Source of the DNA: JBBKWU01 sp037969035
GTDB taxonomy: Bacteria; Pseudomonadota; Alphaproteobacteria; Micavibrionales; Micavibrionaceae
Length of the DNA: 64,000 nucleotides
Direction of reading: 5' to 3'
Assembly (NCBI GenBank): GCA_037969035.1
Contig: JBBKWU010000026.1
Span: 1-64,000 of the forward strand
Shown here: piece by piece, positions 54,984-63,719 of the stretch
Layout: every line of letters starts with the position of its first letter
Numbering within the stretch: position 1 is the first letter of the stretch
Made by a program: the position numbers and the translations under genes
The notes under the pieces: model-generated
Databases searched by the model: none
The model's input: only the letters and a program-made list of their open reading frames with translations
Told to the model about the DNA's origin: nothing

Positions 54984-56147
54984 ATGGGAGAAGCAGCAAT
55001 GAAACAAGACACAACGTCAGCAGCACCTAAAAAGAAGACAGGCGGGCTTGCGGGCATCGTCGCGGGGGAAACACAGATTTCCGCAGCAGGTGGCGCGCAT
55101 AATTTGGAGTATCGCGGCTATTCAATTTATGATCTCGCCGATAAATGTATTTTCGAAGAAGTTGCTTATCTGATTGTTTACGGCACACTGCCAACGCAAT
55201 CACAGCTTGATGATTTCATGGGGCGCTTGATGGATATGCGCGATTTGCCGAAAGCGTTGAAAGACGCGCTGCAGCTTATCCCGAAAAATGCGCACCCGAT
55301 GGATGTGATGCGCACGGCAACATCGTTCCTTGGCAATATCGAGATTGAAAGCGACAAGCACGACCAATATAAAATCACCGAGCGGTTAATTGCCGCTTAC
55401 CCTGCTATCCTCAATTACTGGTGGCATTTTGCGCATACAGGCAAGCAGCTTGATTGTGTAACGGTTGCGCCGACCACGGCAGAGCATTTCCTAACGCTTC
55501 TGCACAGCGAAGGTGATAAGCCTTCTGAGCTGCATATCAAGGCGATGAATGTTTCGCTTATCCTTTATGCCGAGCATGAATTTAATGCCTCGACCTTTAC
55601 CGCGCGTACGATCACATCAACGATGTCTGATTTTTACAGTGCGGTAACGGGCGCGATTGGCGCATTACGCGGCCCGCTTCACGGTGGCGCGAACGAAGCC
55701 GCGATGGAGCTGATCCGCAAGTTCAAAACAGCAGAAGAAGCCAAAGCTGGTATCGCAGAAATGCTTGCCACAAAACAGCTTATCATGGGGTTTGGTCACC
55801 GCGTTTACTCCGAGGCAGACCCGCGCAACCGCGTGATTAAGAACTGGTCAAAAACATTGTGCGAAGAAGGCGGTAAGCCTGAATTATTCGCGGTATCTGA
55901 GGCCATCGAAACCATGATGTGGGATGAAAAACATTTGTTCCCGAACTTGGATTTCTATAGCGCGAGCGTTTACCACATGATGTCCATCCCAACAGCCATG
56001 TTCACCCCTATTTTCGTGATGTCACGGATTACAGGTTGGGCAGCGCACATATTCGAACAGCGCAAAAACAACAAACTCATCCGCCCCTCTGCGGATTACA
56101 CAGGCCCTGAAAAGCTGGATTTTGTTTCGATCGAGAACAGAACTTAA
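54984..56147 (+). CDS. prpC: 2-methylcitrate synthase (citrate synthase family)
   Basis: A 387-residue enzyme that condenses propionyl-CoA (or acetyl-CoA) with oxaloacetate. LRGPLHGGANEAAMELI and IMGFGHRVYSEADPRNRVIK are the active-site segments, and the short form with LEYRGYSIYDLADKCIFEEV is the methylcitrate-synthase type. Start at MGEAAMKQ, with AAGGAG 7 bases upstream; two earlier ATGs (54954, 54978) are badly spaced. The annotation as PrpC rather than GltA rests on the presence of prpB nearby as well as on motifs. Confidence 0.88.
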   Translation: MGEAAMKQDTTSAAPKKKTGGLAGIVAGETQISAAGGAHNLEYRGYSIYDLADKCIFEEVAYLIVYGTLPTQSQLDDFMGRLMDMRDLPKALKDALQLIPKNAHPMDVMRTATSFLGNIEIESDKHDQYKITERLIAAYPAILNYWWHFAHTGKQLDCVTVAPTTAEHFLTLLHSEGDKPSELHIKAMNVSLILYAEHEFNASTFTARTITSTMSDFYSAVTGAIGALRGPLHGGANEAAMELIRKFKTAEEAKAGIAEMLATKQLIMGFGHRVYSEADPRNRVIKNWSKTLCEEGGKPELFAVSEAIETMMWDEKHLFPNLDFYSASVYHMMSIPTAMFTPIFVMSRITGWAAHIFEQRKNNKLIRPSADYTGPEKLDFVSIENRT

Positions 56148-56176
56148 CTTAACCCCTTTTAAGGATACCTCATATT

Positions 56177-56635
56177 ATGAACACCAAACTCCTGCTAACC
56201 TTTATGGTTGGCTTTTTAGGGGGCATTACGGGTGCCCTCCTTGTTAGTAGCTCAACCGTACAAGCCGCCCTACAAAAAGCAGCTTATAGCGAAATAAACC
56301 TCTATAACAACGCCGAAAAACGCACCGCTTTTATTGGTTCGGGCACCGTTGGTCAAGGCACAATGTGGCTTTACGACAACCAAGGTCACGCCCGCATCCA
56401 GCTCGGCACTTACGGTGAAGGCAACGAAATGGGTCAACCTGTTATCGGCTTGCAAGATAGCAAAGATCGCCTGCGCGCGATCTGGCGTTTGCACGGCACA
56501 AAAGATTCTCCCGTTCTTGTTCTCAAGGATGTATCAGGCGATGACAAACTCGTCATGGGCTTACGCGGCAACGATGAAGAGCCTTATTTAGAATACACAA
56601 ACAGCCAAGGCCGCAAAGTGAACCTTCTTAAATAG
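56177..56635 (+). CDS. Membrane-anchored beta-repeat protein of unknown function
   Basis: A 152-residue protein with an N-terminal hydrophobic segment (LLLTFMVGFLGGITGALLVS) acting as anchor or signal. The rest is three or four imperfect beta repeats of about 25 residues, each with a polar turn and a hydrophobic strand (LYDNQGHARIQLGTYGEG, LQDSKDRLRAIWRLHG, LKDVSGDDKLVMGLRGN). No family recognised. AAGGAT precedes the ATG. Confidence 0.65.
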   Translation: MNTKLLLTFMVGFLGGITGALLVSSSTVQAALQKAAYSEINLYNNAEKRTAFIGSGTVGQGTMWLYDNQGHARIQLGTYGEGNEMGQPVIGLQDSKDRLRAIWRLHGTKDSPVLVLKDVSGDDKLVMGLRGNDEEPYLEYTNSQGRKVNLLK

Positions 56636-56661
56636 ATATTAAATCCCGAAAGGAAAATACA

Positions 56662-56823
56662 ATGACGACAGAAAAACAAAAATCAAATAACACAATTATA
56701 ATTGCTGCTATTGTTGTCGTAGCCGTTGCTGTTGGCACCTATTTTTACTATCAGAAATCGCAAACACAAACATTCAGCATGACAATCGGCGATAAAGAAA
56801 TCAGGGCCACTGTTCACGAATAG
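56662..56823 (+). CDS. 53-residue single-span membrane protein
   Basis: A short gene of 53 codons: a charged start (MTTEKQKSNN), one strong membrane segment (TIIIAAIVVVAVAVGTYFYY), then a polar tail TFSMTIGDKEIRATVHE. AGGAAA lies 7 bases before the ATG. The clean one-span pattern plus ribosome-binding site make it a likely real gene. It sits between the beta-repeat protein and a transporter on the same strand. Confidence 0.6.
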   Translation: MTTEKQKSNNTIIIAAIVVVAVAVGTYFYYQKSQTQTFSMTIGDKEIRATVHE

Positions 56824-56945
56824 GAAATGCTGCTTCGCACAAAATAAAGTTGGACAAGGCTGCCGTTTCGTTATAAACAGCCAATAGAAACGGCACGCCT
56901 TTTTCACACATTTTTTTGTAACCACCAAGCAAGTAGGAGCAGCAT

Positions 56946-58103
56946 ATGAATGCCCTCATATACAAAGCATTTATTGCACCGTTAAAATCACCAGAACGTA
57001 TAAAGCTCTATATCGCATCGATCATCGGCACGTTTGGTTTTTCGGGCGCGTTCTTGTTTTTGGCGTTTGATTTTGGCGGTCAGGGTTTGGCGGAAATGCT
57101 GTCCTTTATGCTATCGCGTACGATTATCGTTGATATGATTTTGATGCCTGTAGCGTTTATTGGCCTGCGTAAATTTAAGAACACGAAGTTCTTTCGTTTG
57201 CTGGTTTTCATACAAATTATAATGCTCGCAACGCTTCTATATGTTCAGAATTTGACGCTTCCCTCTGTCACAGGCGCGTTTACTTATAGTGTCTTACTGG
57301 CCACAATGATGATGCCGTTCTGGATTGCCTATCATGCGGTGATGATCGAGTTCACATCCGAAGATAATCGCGGCAATGATGTGTCTGTTTCATTGATCGG
57401 GATGGGGATTGGTTCGATCATCGGTACGCTCTGCGGTGGTGCTGTCCTACAGTATTTTGGTGAAAATCACTGGTACATCGCGATATCAATGGTCGCCATT
57501 TTCGGCGGCACAATTTTACAAATGAGCTTAATCCGCAAAGATAACTTTAACCTTAAAGGCGGCAAGTTATTGGACTCGTTTACCAAGCGCCCCTATCGCA
57601 CGCTCAACACGTTGATGGATGGCGTGTGCGGCTTTTTGATTGTGATGGCAGCACCAATTTGGCTTGGCGCGATTGGTATGAAAGCGCTTGGCACAGGTGT
57701 TGCCAGTAGTTTGCAGACATTGCTCAAGATTCTACTTTCCCCTTATACAGGCGTTTTAACCAACGCTGGCAAAGGGCGTGAAACAACGTATGGCGCCATC
57801 ATGAATACATTGGGTTGGTTGCCGTGGCTTATTATTCAAACGCCATGGATATTGATTTGGTCATATGCGCTATGGGGCATGGGATATCACCTTTACGGAG
57901 TCGGCTTACAAAGTCGTTGGTATCATGAACGGACTTACGCAAACATGGCCGCGCGTGAGTTTTTGCTTGGTTGTGGCCGATTAGTGGCGTGTCTGTTTTG
58001 CCTGCCGCTTGTTTACACAAACATATGGCTGTTCTTCGCCATTTGTTCGGCGCTGACATTCTGCAAATACTTGGTTAGTCACGTGGAAGCCAAAAAGCTT
58101 TAG
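56946..58103 (+). CDS. MFS-type membrane transporter
   Basis: A 385-residue polytopic protein with about eleven hydrophobic segments and long intact stretches such as VSLIGMGIGSIIGTLCGGAV and FLLGCGRLVACLFCLPLVY. The arrangement fits a major facilitator transporter, but I see no diagnostic substrate motif and the usual MFS loop signature is weak. AGGAG lies 7 bases before the ATG. Convergent with ppa, 1 base away. Confidence 0.7.
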   Translation: MNALIYKAFIAPLKSPERIKLYIASIIGTFGFSGAFLFLAFDFGGQGLAEMLSFMLSRTIIVDMILMPVAFIGLRKFKNTKFFRLLVFIQIIMLATLLYVQNLTLPSVTGAFTYSVLLATMMMPFWIAYHAVMIEFTSEDNRGNDVSVSLIGMGIGSIIGTLCGGAVLQYFGENHWYIAISMVAIFGGTILQMSLIRKDNFNLKGGKLLDSFTKRPYRTLNTLMDGVCGFLIVMAAPIWLGAIGMKALGTGVASSLQTLLKILLSPYTGVLTNAGKGRETTYGAIMNTLGWLPWLIIQTPWILIWSYALWGMGYHLYGVGLQSRWYHERTYANMAAREFLLGCGRLVACLFCLPLVYTNIWLFFAICSALTFCKYLVSHVEAKKL

Positions 58104-58104
58104 C

Positions 58105-58662
58105 CTATTCGGCCGCGGCAACCTCGGCCGCCTCTGCCTTATTCGCGCGCTCGACACCTTCAAGGATTAGCGCACAAGCTTCTTTGGCATCGCCCCAACG
58201 GATGGTCTTTGTCCATTTCCCTTTTTCGAGGTCTTTGTAATGGGCAAAGAAATGCTCGATCCGCTCGATATGGATATCCCGCAGGTCAGTGTAGTTTTCA
58301 ACATTGTTATGATACGGGTGCAAGCGTTGCACAGGCACAGCGATGATTTTCTCGTCCATACCGGCTTCGTCTTCCATGATCAAAACCCCAACAGGGCGCA
58401 CAGGCATAATAGCACCCGGCATCACAGGCGTATTGCCAACAACAAGGCAATCAACAGGGTCACCATCTTCGGATAAGGTGTGCGGGATAAAGCCATAATT
58501 TCCCGGATAAAACATGGCCGTATGAAGGAAACGATCCACGTAAACCGCGCCAGACTCTTTATCCAACTCATACTTCACAGGCTGACCGCCCATTTGGTTT
58601 TCAACGATGACATTCACATCATTGGGAACGTCGGCACCGATTGGTATTTTCTTGATATCCAT
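58105..58662 (-). CDS. ppa: Inorganic pyrophosphatase
   Basis: A 185-residue soluble family I pyrophosphatase that hydrolyses PPi to drive biosynthesis. GNYGFIPHTLSEDGDPVDCL holds the metal-binding Asp cluster, followed by MEDEAGMDEKIIAVP. The C-terminus ends in an Ala/Glu-rich tail. Length is normal. It lies next to gpmA on the same strand, 120 bases apart. Confidence 0.95.
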   Translation of the reverse strand: MDIKKIPIGADVPNDVNVIVENQMGGQPVKYELDKESGAVYVDRFLHTAMFYPGNYGFIPHTLSEDGDPVDCLVVGNTPVMPGAIMPVRPVGVLIMEDEAGMDEKIIAVPVQRLHPYHNNVENYTDLRDIHIERIEHFFAHYKDLEKGKWTKTIRWGDAKEACALILEGVERANKAEAAEVAAAE

Positions 58663-58782
58663 GTTTTCACCCTCTTACGTCGTGCGTTTGTCGTGCGTTC
58701 GCATATGCAGCAAACACTTTTGCGACATAACGCATATAAATTCAAGTAAATTCAGATGAGTTTAAAAATATTTTTGAGAAAT

Positions 58783-59418
58783 TTACGCGGCTTTTTTATG
58801 ATCGAGGAAATAGCGTTTTTGCACGGCACCCTTTTCCATTTCAAACACAAGCGGTACACCAGTCGGAATTTCCGCCTCGTTGATACTCTCAGGTGTTTCA
58901 ACGCCAAGGATTATCAGCATTGCCCGCAATGAATTACCATGCGCCGCGATCATCACGTTTTTACCACCATCAATCATGGGTTTTATATGCGCGTCGTAAT
59001 AAGGGCGCACACGTTTTTCAACGACATCCTGCAAACATTCACCACCAGGCGGCGGTACATCATAAGAACGACGCCAAATATGCACTTGATCTTCGCCGAA
59101 CTTAGCACGGGTTTCGTCCTTGTTAAGGCCTGTTAAATCGCCGTAATCACGCTCTCGCAAATCATCGTGGCGGATCATAGACGATAGTAAATCAGCCTGC
59201 CCTGCTTCATGAAGGGCAAGCTCAGCAGTTTTATTTGCACGCTTTAATGTGCTCGTAAACACCTGATCTATATGAATATTTTCTGACGCTAGATTTTTTC
59301 CTGCGGTTTTTGCTTCCTCGACACCTTCTTCGGTTAGCTCTACATCAGTAAAGCCCGTAAAGCGGTTCTCAAGATTCCATTGGCTTTGCCCATGGCGCAG
59401 CAGCACAAGATAATTCAT
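58783..59418 (-). CDS. gpmA: 2,3-bisphosphoglycerate-dependent phosphoglycerate mutase
   Basis: A 211-residue glycolytic enzyme. LLRHGQSQWNLENRFTGFTD carries the phospho-accepting His, ERDYGDLTGLNKDE the second catalytic region and AAHGNSLRAMLIIL the second His. The shorter form (about 210 instead of 250 residues) is normal in alphaproteobacteria. A 64-residue membrane-protein gene lies 19 bases upstream on the same strand. Confidence 0.94.
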   Translation of the reverse strand: MNYLVLLRHGQSQWNLENRFTGFTDVELTEEGVEEAKTAGKNLASENIHIDQVFTSTLKRANKTAELALHEAGQADLLSSMIRHDDLRERDYGDLTGLNKDETRAKFGEDQVHIWRRSYDVPPPGGECLQDVVEKRVRPYYDAHIKPMIDGGKNVMIAAHGNSLRAMLIILGVETPESINEAEIPTGVPLVFEMEKGAVQKRYFLDHKKAA

Positions 59419-59437
59419 AACGCAGATACTCTTTCAC

Positions 59438-59632
59438 TTATTTTTTAATGAGGTGCCAACCGATACGTCCGCAATTGTACGATAGGATGAAAAGCAAACA
59501 GCCCACTAAAAGGTGTTTTGGATCTGTGGTGATGGCTTCTACAATGGAGCCCAATGATAAAAACAGTAAAAACAGCCCGAGGAAAAGAAAAACAGGGGCG
59601 GCAAAAACGACTTCAAGGTCTCTAGGTTTCAT
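59438..59632 (-). CDS. Small two-span membrane protein
   Basis: A 64-residue protein with two membrane segments (VVFAAPVFLFLGLFLLFLSL and HLLVGCLLFILSYNCG) and short charged ends (MKPRDLE, GWHLIKK). It lies 19 bases before gpmA on the same strand and may be co-transcribed. No family recognised; short length keeps confidence modest. Confidence 0.5.
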   Translation of the reverse strand: MKPRDLEVVFAAPVFLFLGLFLLFLSLGSIVEAITTDPKHLLVGCLLFILSYNCGRIGWHLIKK

Positions 59633-59745
59633 ATTTAAGTCTCACAATCTTATGGTTTTGATTTAATTGATGATTCGATATGCCAAAACGAAGGAAAAAA
59701 GAAAGAAGTTACGCATAATCAATGATATAGAAAGAAAGAGTTTGT

Positions 59746-59966
59746 TTGACATTTGCTGACAATCATGCCATTAAACCATGTAGAAAACAAGGCTCTTTGG
59801 AAGCCTACGGTTGACTGTCAACAACGCCCCCTCAAAAACCATTGTACTGGCGTTGTTTATTGTCCGCCGGAGCTCTCCTCTAAATCTTGTTTTTCAATGG
59901 TAACAGCGCTCCCAACACATTTTTATGGGACGCTGAAATATTTACATGTCAAACAAAGGAAAATAC
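59746..59966 (+). promoter_or_regulatory. pnp promoter and structured 5' leader
   Basis: TTGACA (59746-59751) with a weak -10 (CATTAA) 17 bases on, followed by about 190 bases of leader. The leader can form AACAACGCC/GGCGTTGTT (9 bp), and, nearer the gene, CAGCGCTCCCA/TGGGACGCTG with one bulge. Elsewhere pnp mRNA leaders fold into RNase III-cut hairpins through which PNPase controls itself. The rest of 59633-59745 shows nothing coding. Confidence 0.5.
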
Positions 59967-62102
59967 ATGTTTAACGTATACAAAAAAGAAGTCCAATTTG
60001 GCGGTGAAACGCTCACGTTGGAAACTGGTAAAGTTGCACGCCAAGCACACGGCTCGGTAATGGTTACACTCGGCGGAACACAAGTTCTTTGCTGCGTAAC
60101 TGGCGCAAAAAACATTAAGCCGGGTCAAGATTTCTTCCCGCTTTCAGTTCACTATCAAGAAAAAGCTTATGCTGCCGGTAAAATCCCAGGAGGATTCTTC
60201 AAACGCGAAGCACGCCCAAGCGAAAAAGAAACACTAACATCACGTCTGATTGACCGCCCTATCCGCCCGTTGTTCCCAAAAGGCTTCCTAAACGAAGTTC
60301 AAGTTGTAGCAACAGTTGTGGCACACGATCTTAAAAACAACCCAGATATGGTTGCGATGATCGGTTGTTCAGCAGCCCTTACAATTTCAGGCATTCCATT
60401 CATGGGCCCAATTGGTGGCGCACGCGTTGCGATGGTTAATGGCAAATACGTCATCAACCCATCCCCTGAAGAAATGGAAGAAAGCAATCTTGATTTGGTT
60501 GTTGCTGGTACTAAAGAAGGCGTTTTGATGGTTGAATCAGAAGCAAGCGAGCTTACTGAAGACCAAATGCTGACTGCTGTTATGGCAGGCTGGAAATCTT
60601 TCCAACCAGTTATCGACACAATCATCGATCTTGCTGAAATGTGTGCTAAAGAGCCTTGGGATGTTGTTGAAACACCTGCGGCGATTACGAAAATGGCTGA
60701 CGCGATGAAAAAGAAATTCGCGAAAGACGTTACAAAAGCATACGGCATTCAAGACAAGCTTGATCGTCAAACTGCGGTTGGTGAAGTTCGTAAAGCAGCA
60801 ATTGCTGAATTCGTGAACGAAGATGAAGGCATCAATGAATCAGTTGTTACAGCGAAATTCAAAGGCCTTGAAGCCGACGTTGTTCGTGGCGACATCATCA
60901 AAACAGGTAAACGTATTGATGGTCGTGACACAACAACAGTTCGTCCGATTGTTGCTGAAGTTGGTATCTTGCCACGTGCACACGGTTCTGCCTTGTTCAC
61001 ACGCGGTGAAACACAGGCCTTGGTTGTTACAACATTGGGTACTGGCCAAGACGAGCAAATCATGGATGCGCTAGAAGGTGAATATAGAGAACGCTTTATG
61101 CTTCACTATAACTTCCCTCCATATTCTGTTGGTGAAGCTGGTCGTATGGGCCCTCCAGGTCGTCGTGAAATTGGTCACGGTAAATTGGCATGGCGCTCAA
61201 TCCACCCATTGCTACCAAGCTCTGATGACTTCCCGTACACAATGCGTACAGTGTCCGAGATTACTGAATCAAACGGTTCGTCTTCTATGGCAACAGTTTG
61301 CGGTACATCTTTGGCTCTTATGGATGCTGGTGTTCCTTTGAAAGCACCTGTGGCGGGTATCGCGATGGGCTTGATAAAAGAAGGCAAAGACTTTGCTGTT
61401 CTTTCTGACATTCTTGGTGATGAAGATCACCTTGGTGACATGGACTTTAAAGTTGCGGGTACAAAAGACGGTATCACAAGCCTTCAGATGGACATCAAGA
61501 TTACTTCTATCACAGAAGAAATCATGAAAATCGCTCTAGGTCAGGCAAAAGACGGTCGTATCCACATCCTTGGTGAAATGGCCAAAGCGCTTACAAAAGC
61601 ACGTGACGGCACAAGCGAATTTGCTCCACAAATCGTATCAATGAAAATACCTACGGACAAAATCCGCGAAGTTATTGGTACTGGTGGTAAGGTTATTCGT
61701 GAAATCACTGAAGTTTCAGGTGCAAAAATCGACATCGACGACGACGGCACAATCAAAGTATCTGCTGTGAACCAAGATGCCATCGACAAAGCGATAAAAA
61801 TGATCAACGACATCACAGAAGAGCCAGAAATTGGCAAAATCTACGATGGTAAAGTTGTGAAAATTGCTGACTTTGGTGCTTTCGTGAATTTCATGGGCGC
61901 AAAAGACGGCTTGGTTCACATTTCTGAACTTGCTGATTACCGCGTTGCTAAAACAGCAGACGTTGTGTCAGAAGGCGATCAAGTGAAAGTTCTTTGTATC
62001 GGTATGGATGACCGCGGCAAAGTTAAACTTTCCATGAAACGCGTTGACCAAGAAACTGGTCTGGAAATTCAAGCAGAGAAAAAAGAAGCCTCAAACGGCT
62101 AA
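59967..62102 (+). CDS. pnp: Polyribonucleotide nucleotidyltransferase (PNPase)
   Basis: A 711-residue 3'-5' phosphorolytic exoribonuclease of the RNA degradosome. Two RNase PH domains (1-about 230 and about 320-540) flank a helical region, and a KH domain (MKIPTDKIREVIGTGGKVIR) and an S1 domain (GKIYDGKVVKIADFGAFVNF) close it. GGAFFKREARPSEKE-like active-site segments and DGITSLQMDIKI are intact. Start at MFNVYKKEV, with AAAGGA 7 bases upstream; an earlier ATG at 59946 adds an unsupported MSNKGKY. It is far from rpsO, its usual neighbour. Confidence 0.97.
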   Translation: MFNVYKKEVQFGGETLTLETGKVARQAHGSVMVTLGGTQVLCCVTGAKNIKPGQDFFPLSVHYQEKAYAAGKIPGGFFKREARPSEKETLTSRLIDRPIRPLFPKGFLNEVQVVATVVAHDLKNNPDMVAMIGCSAALTISGIPFMGPIGGARVAMVNGKYVINPSPEEMEESNLDLVVAGTKEGVLMVESEASELTEDQMLTAVMAGWKSFQPVIDTIIDLAEMCAKEPWDVVETPAAITKMADAMKKKFAKDVTKAYGIQDKLDRQTAVGEVRKAAIAEFVNEDEGINESVVTAKFKGLEADVVRGDIIKTGKRIDGRDTTTVRPIVAEVGILPRAHGSALFTRGETQALVVTTLGTGQDEQIMDALEGEYRERFMLHYNFPPYSVGEAGRMGPPGRREIGHGKLAWRSIHPLLPSSDDFPYTMRTVSEITESNGSSSMATVCGTSLALMDAGVPLKAPVAGIAMGLIKEGKDFAVLSDILGDEDHLGDMDFKVAGTKDGITSLQMDIKITSITEEIMKIALGQAKDGRIHILGEMAKALTKARDGTSEFAPQIVSMKIPTDKIREVIGTGGKVIREITEVSGAKIDIDDDGTIKVSAVNQDAIDKAIKMINDITEEPEIGKIYDGKVVKIADFGAFVNFMGAKDGLVHISELADYRVAKTADVVSEGDQVKVLCIGMDDRGKVKLSMKRVDQETGLEIQAEKKEASNG

Positions 62103-62133
62103 TTAGCTTCCTCTTCTGCTAAACACAAATAAC

Positions 62134-62164
62134 AAAAGGCCTTCGATTGAAGGCCTTTTTTCTT
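62134..62164 (+). terminator. Rho-independent terminator after pnp
   Basis: An 11-bp perfect stem (AAAAGGCCTTC with GAAGGCCTTTT) closes a 4-base loop and runs into a T-run, 32 bases after the pnp stop. Confidence 0.93.
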
Positions 62165-62229
62165 GCACTGCACACAAAAATAACGCACAAAGCTAGTAAG
62201 TTTTTTGAAACAAAAACGGGAATAGATTC

Positions 62230-62958
62230 GTGCCGATTGAAAATGAAGTCAAGATTGTCCTTAATCCTAAATTCAATGCTAAATCTCTTAAAGGCTGGGA
62301 ACTGAAAAAAATCCGTCAGGGTTATCTCGGCAACACAGCGCACCTGATCCGTGAAGGTAAAGATCATTTTGTTGTTTATCGCGATTGGGCTGGCAAAGAC
62401 AGGCACGAGCTTGAAATCCGTATTCCTGTTGAAAAAGACGATTTTGACGCGCTTTGGACGACTTGCACCGATAAACACAAGCGCGATTATTATTTTGGCA
62501 ACACAAGCTCAATGATCGAGGTTGGCCGCCTTCCCAAAACACCGCGCATTCGCGAATATGGCGATAAATGCTACTTCAACTATAAAGACTGGGTCGATGG
62601 CCAAGATGTTCGCGTAGAAATTGGTGACAAAGACCCTATTCCGCAAAAAGTATTCGATGATTTATGGCCCAATTGTCAGGACACCATGTACAAAGACCGT
62701 TATGTCTTGGTTGAAAATGACATTGAATGGGTTGTCGATTTTATGCGCAAAGGCGGCAAAGCAAACGGCGCGGTTTACTTCGTTCTCGCCGAAGCCGAAA
62801 TGCCTGAAACCATGGACAAGCCCAAGAGCATAATTAAAGCAATCAGCAACGATGTTATATTCGAAGTGCCAAAAGGCAGTAAAGATTACACAAGCCGTAA
62901 ACTATGTGACGAAACCTACGCCGCGCAAAAATTGAAAGAGATTAATTATGCCCCGTAA
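62230..62958 (+). CDS. CYTH-like domain protein with internal duplication
   Basis: A 242-residue cytoplasmic protein starting at GTG, with GGGAA about 8 bases upstream. Residues 4-8 read ENEVK, the ExExK signature of the CYTH (triphosphate tunnel) superfamily. The rest contains two copies of a roughly 60-residue beta module: IREGKDHFVVYRDW / ELEIRIP / FDALW and IREYGDKCYFNYKDW / VRVEIGD / FDDLWPNC. The second is followed by CYTH-like KDRYVLVENDIEWVVDF and FVLAEAEMPE. Relatives hydrolyse tripolyphosphate or thiamine triphosphate, or make cAMP; no activity can be assigned. It overlaps the next gene by 11 bases. Confidence 0.68.
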   Translation: MPIENEVKIVLNPKFNAKSLKGWELKKIRQGYLGNTAHLIREGKDHFVVYRDWAGKDRHELEIRIPVEKDDFDALWTTCTDKHKRDYYFGNTSSMIEVGRLPKTPRIREYGDKCYFNYKDWVDGQDVRVEIGDKDPIPQKVFDDLWPNCQDTMYKDRYVLVENDIEWVVDFMRKGGKANGAVYFVLAEAEMPETMDKPKSIIKAISNDVIFEVPKGSKDYTSRKLCDETYAAQKLKEINYAP

Positions 62959-63709
62959 TCCTTTAAAGCTCCCCAAAATCATCGGTCATCGTGGCGCGTG
63001 CGGCTATGCACCGGAAAACACGATTGAATCTATCCAAACGGCTGCCGATATGGGTGTGGAATGGGTTGAGTTAGATGTGAAGCTCACCAAGGACGAAATT
63101 CCTGTGATTTTCCATGATGATACGCTAGAGCGTACAACCAATGGTTCTGGCCTTATTTCTGAAATCACATACGAGGATTTAAAGCAGCTAGAAGCAGGAA
63201 GCTGGTACGCCGATGGCTTCACAGGTGCGGCCGTGCCGACGCTTGAAGAAGTGTGTGATGTTTTGATTGAGCGTAATTTAGGGCTAAACCTTGAGATCAA
63301 ACCCTGCCCCGGACGTGAAGTTATCACGGCAGAAGTCGCGCTTGATGTTCTCTCTCGCGTTTGGGATGACCATGAAAGCCTGCTGATTAGCAGTTTTCAA
63401 CATGTTAGCTTAGAAACAGCGCGCGACATGGCAAACGACTGGTATCGCGGTTTGCTGGTTCATGATGAAACAGAATTGCCTGAGAACTGGAAAGAGCTAG
63501 TTGATTTCCTTGAATGCTCAACCGTTAATATCAATGCCGAGATCGCGACACGTGAAGCGATTGAGGACATTATTGACTACGACAAAGCCGTTTTGGTTTA
63601 CACCGTCAATGACCCGATGGTTGCGCGCCGCCTGCAAAGCTACGGCGTAGACAGCCTCTTCACAGACGTCCCCGACATCATCGCCGAGAACCTTCTGACG
63701 GTGCATTAG
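62948..63709 (+). CDS. ugpQ: Glycerophosphodiester phosphodiesterase
   Basis: A 253-residue TIM-barrel enzyme that hydrolyses glycerophosphodiesters to glycerol 3-phosphate and an alcohol. GHRGACGYAPENTIESIQTA with the catalytic His and Glu, WVELDVKLTKDEIPVIFHDD and LNLEIKPCPGRE are diagnostic. No signal peptide, so a cytoplasmic form. It overlaps the CYTH-like gene by 11 bases and is probably translated with it; joint phosphate-related metabolism is an inference. Confidence 0.94.
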   Translation: MPRNPLKLPKIIGHRGACGYAPENTIESIQTAADMGVEWVELDVKLTKDEIPVIFHDDTLERTTNGSGLISEITYEDLKQLEAGSWYADGFTGAAVPTLEEVCDVLIERNLGLNLEIKPCPGREVITAEVALDVLSRVWDDHESLLISSFQHVSLETARDMANDWYRGLLVHDETELPENWKELVDFLECSTVNINAEIATREAIEDIIDYDKAVLVYTVNDPMVARRLQSYGVDSLFTDVPDIIAENLLTVH

Positions 63710-63719
63710 AAGCTCTGAA

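Noticed and set aside
28682..59632. Prophage or integrative element filling the rpsO-pnp interval
   Set aside because: No integrase, transposase, phage structural, conjugation or partition genes, and no flanking direct repeats seen; most content is metabolic.
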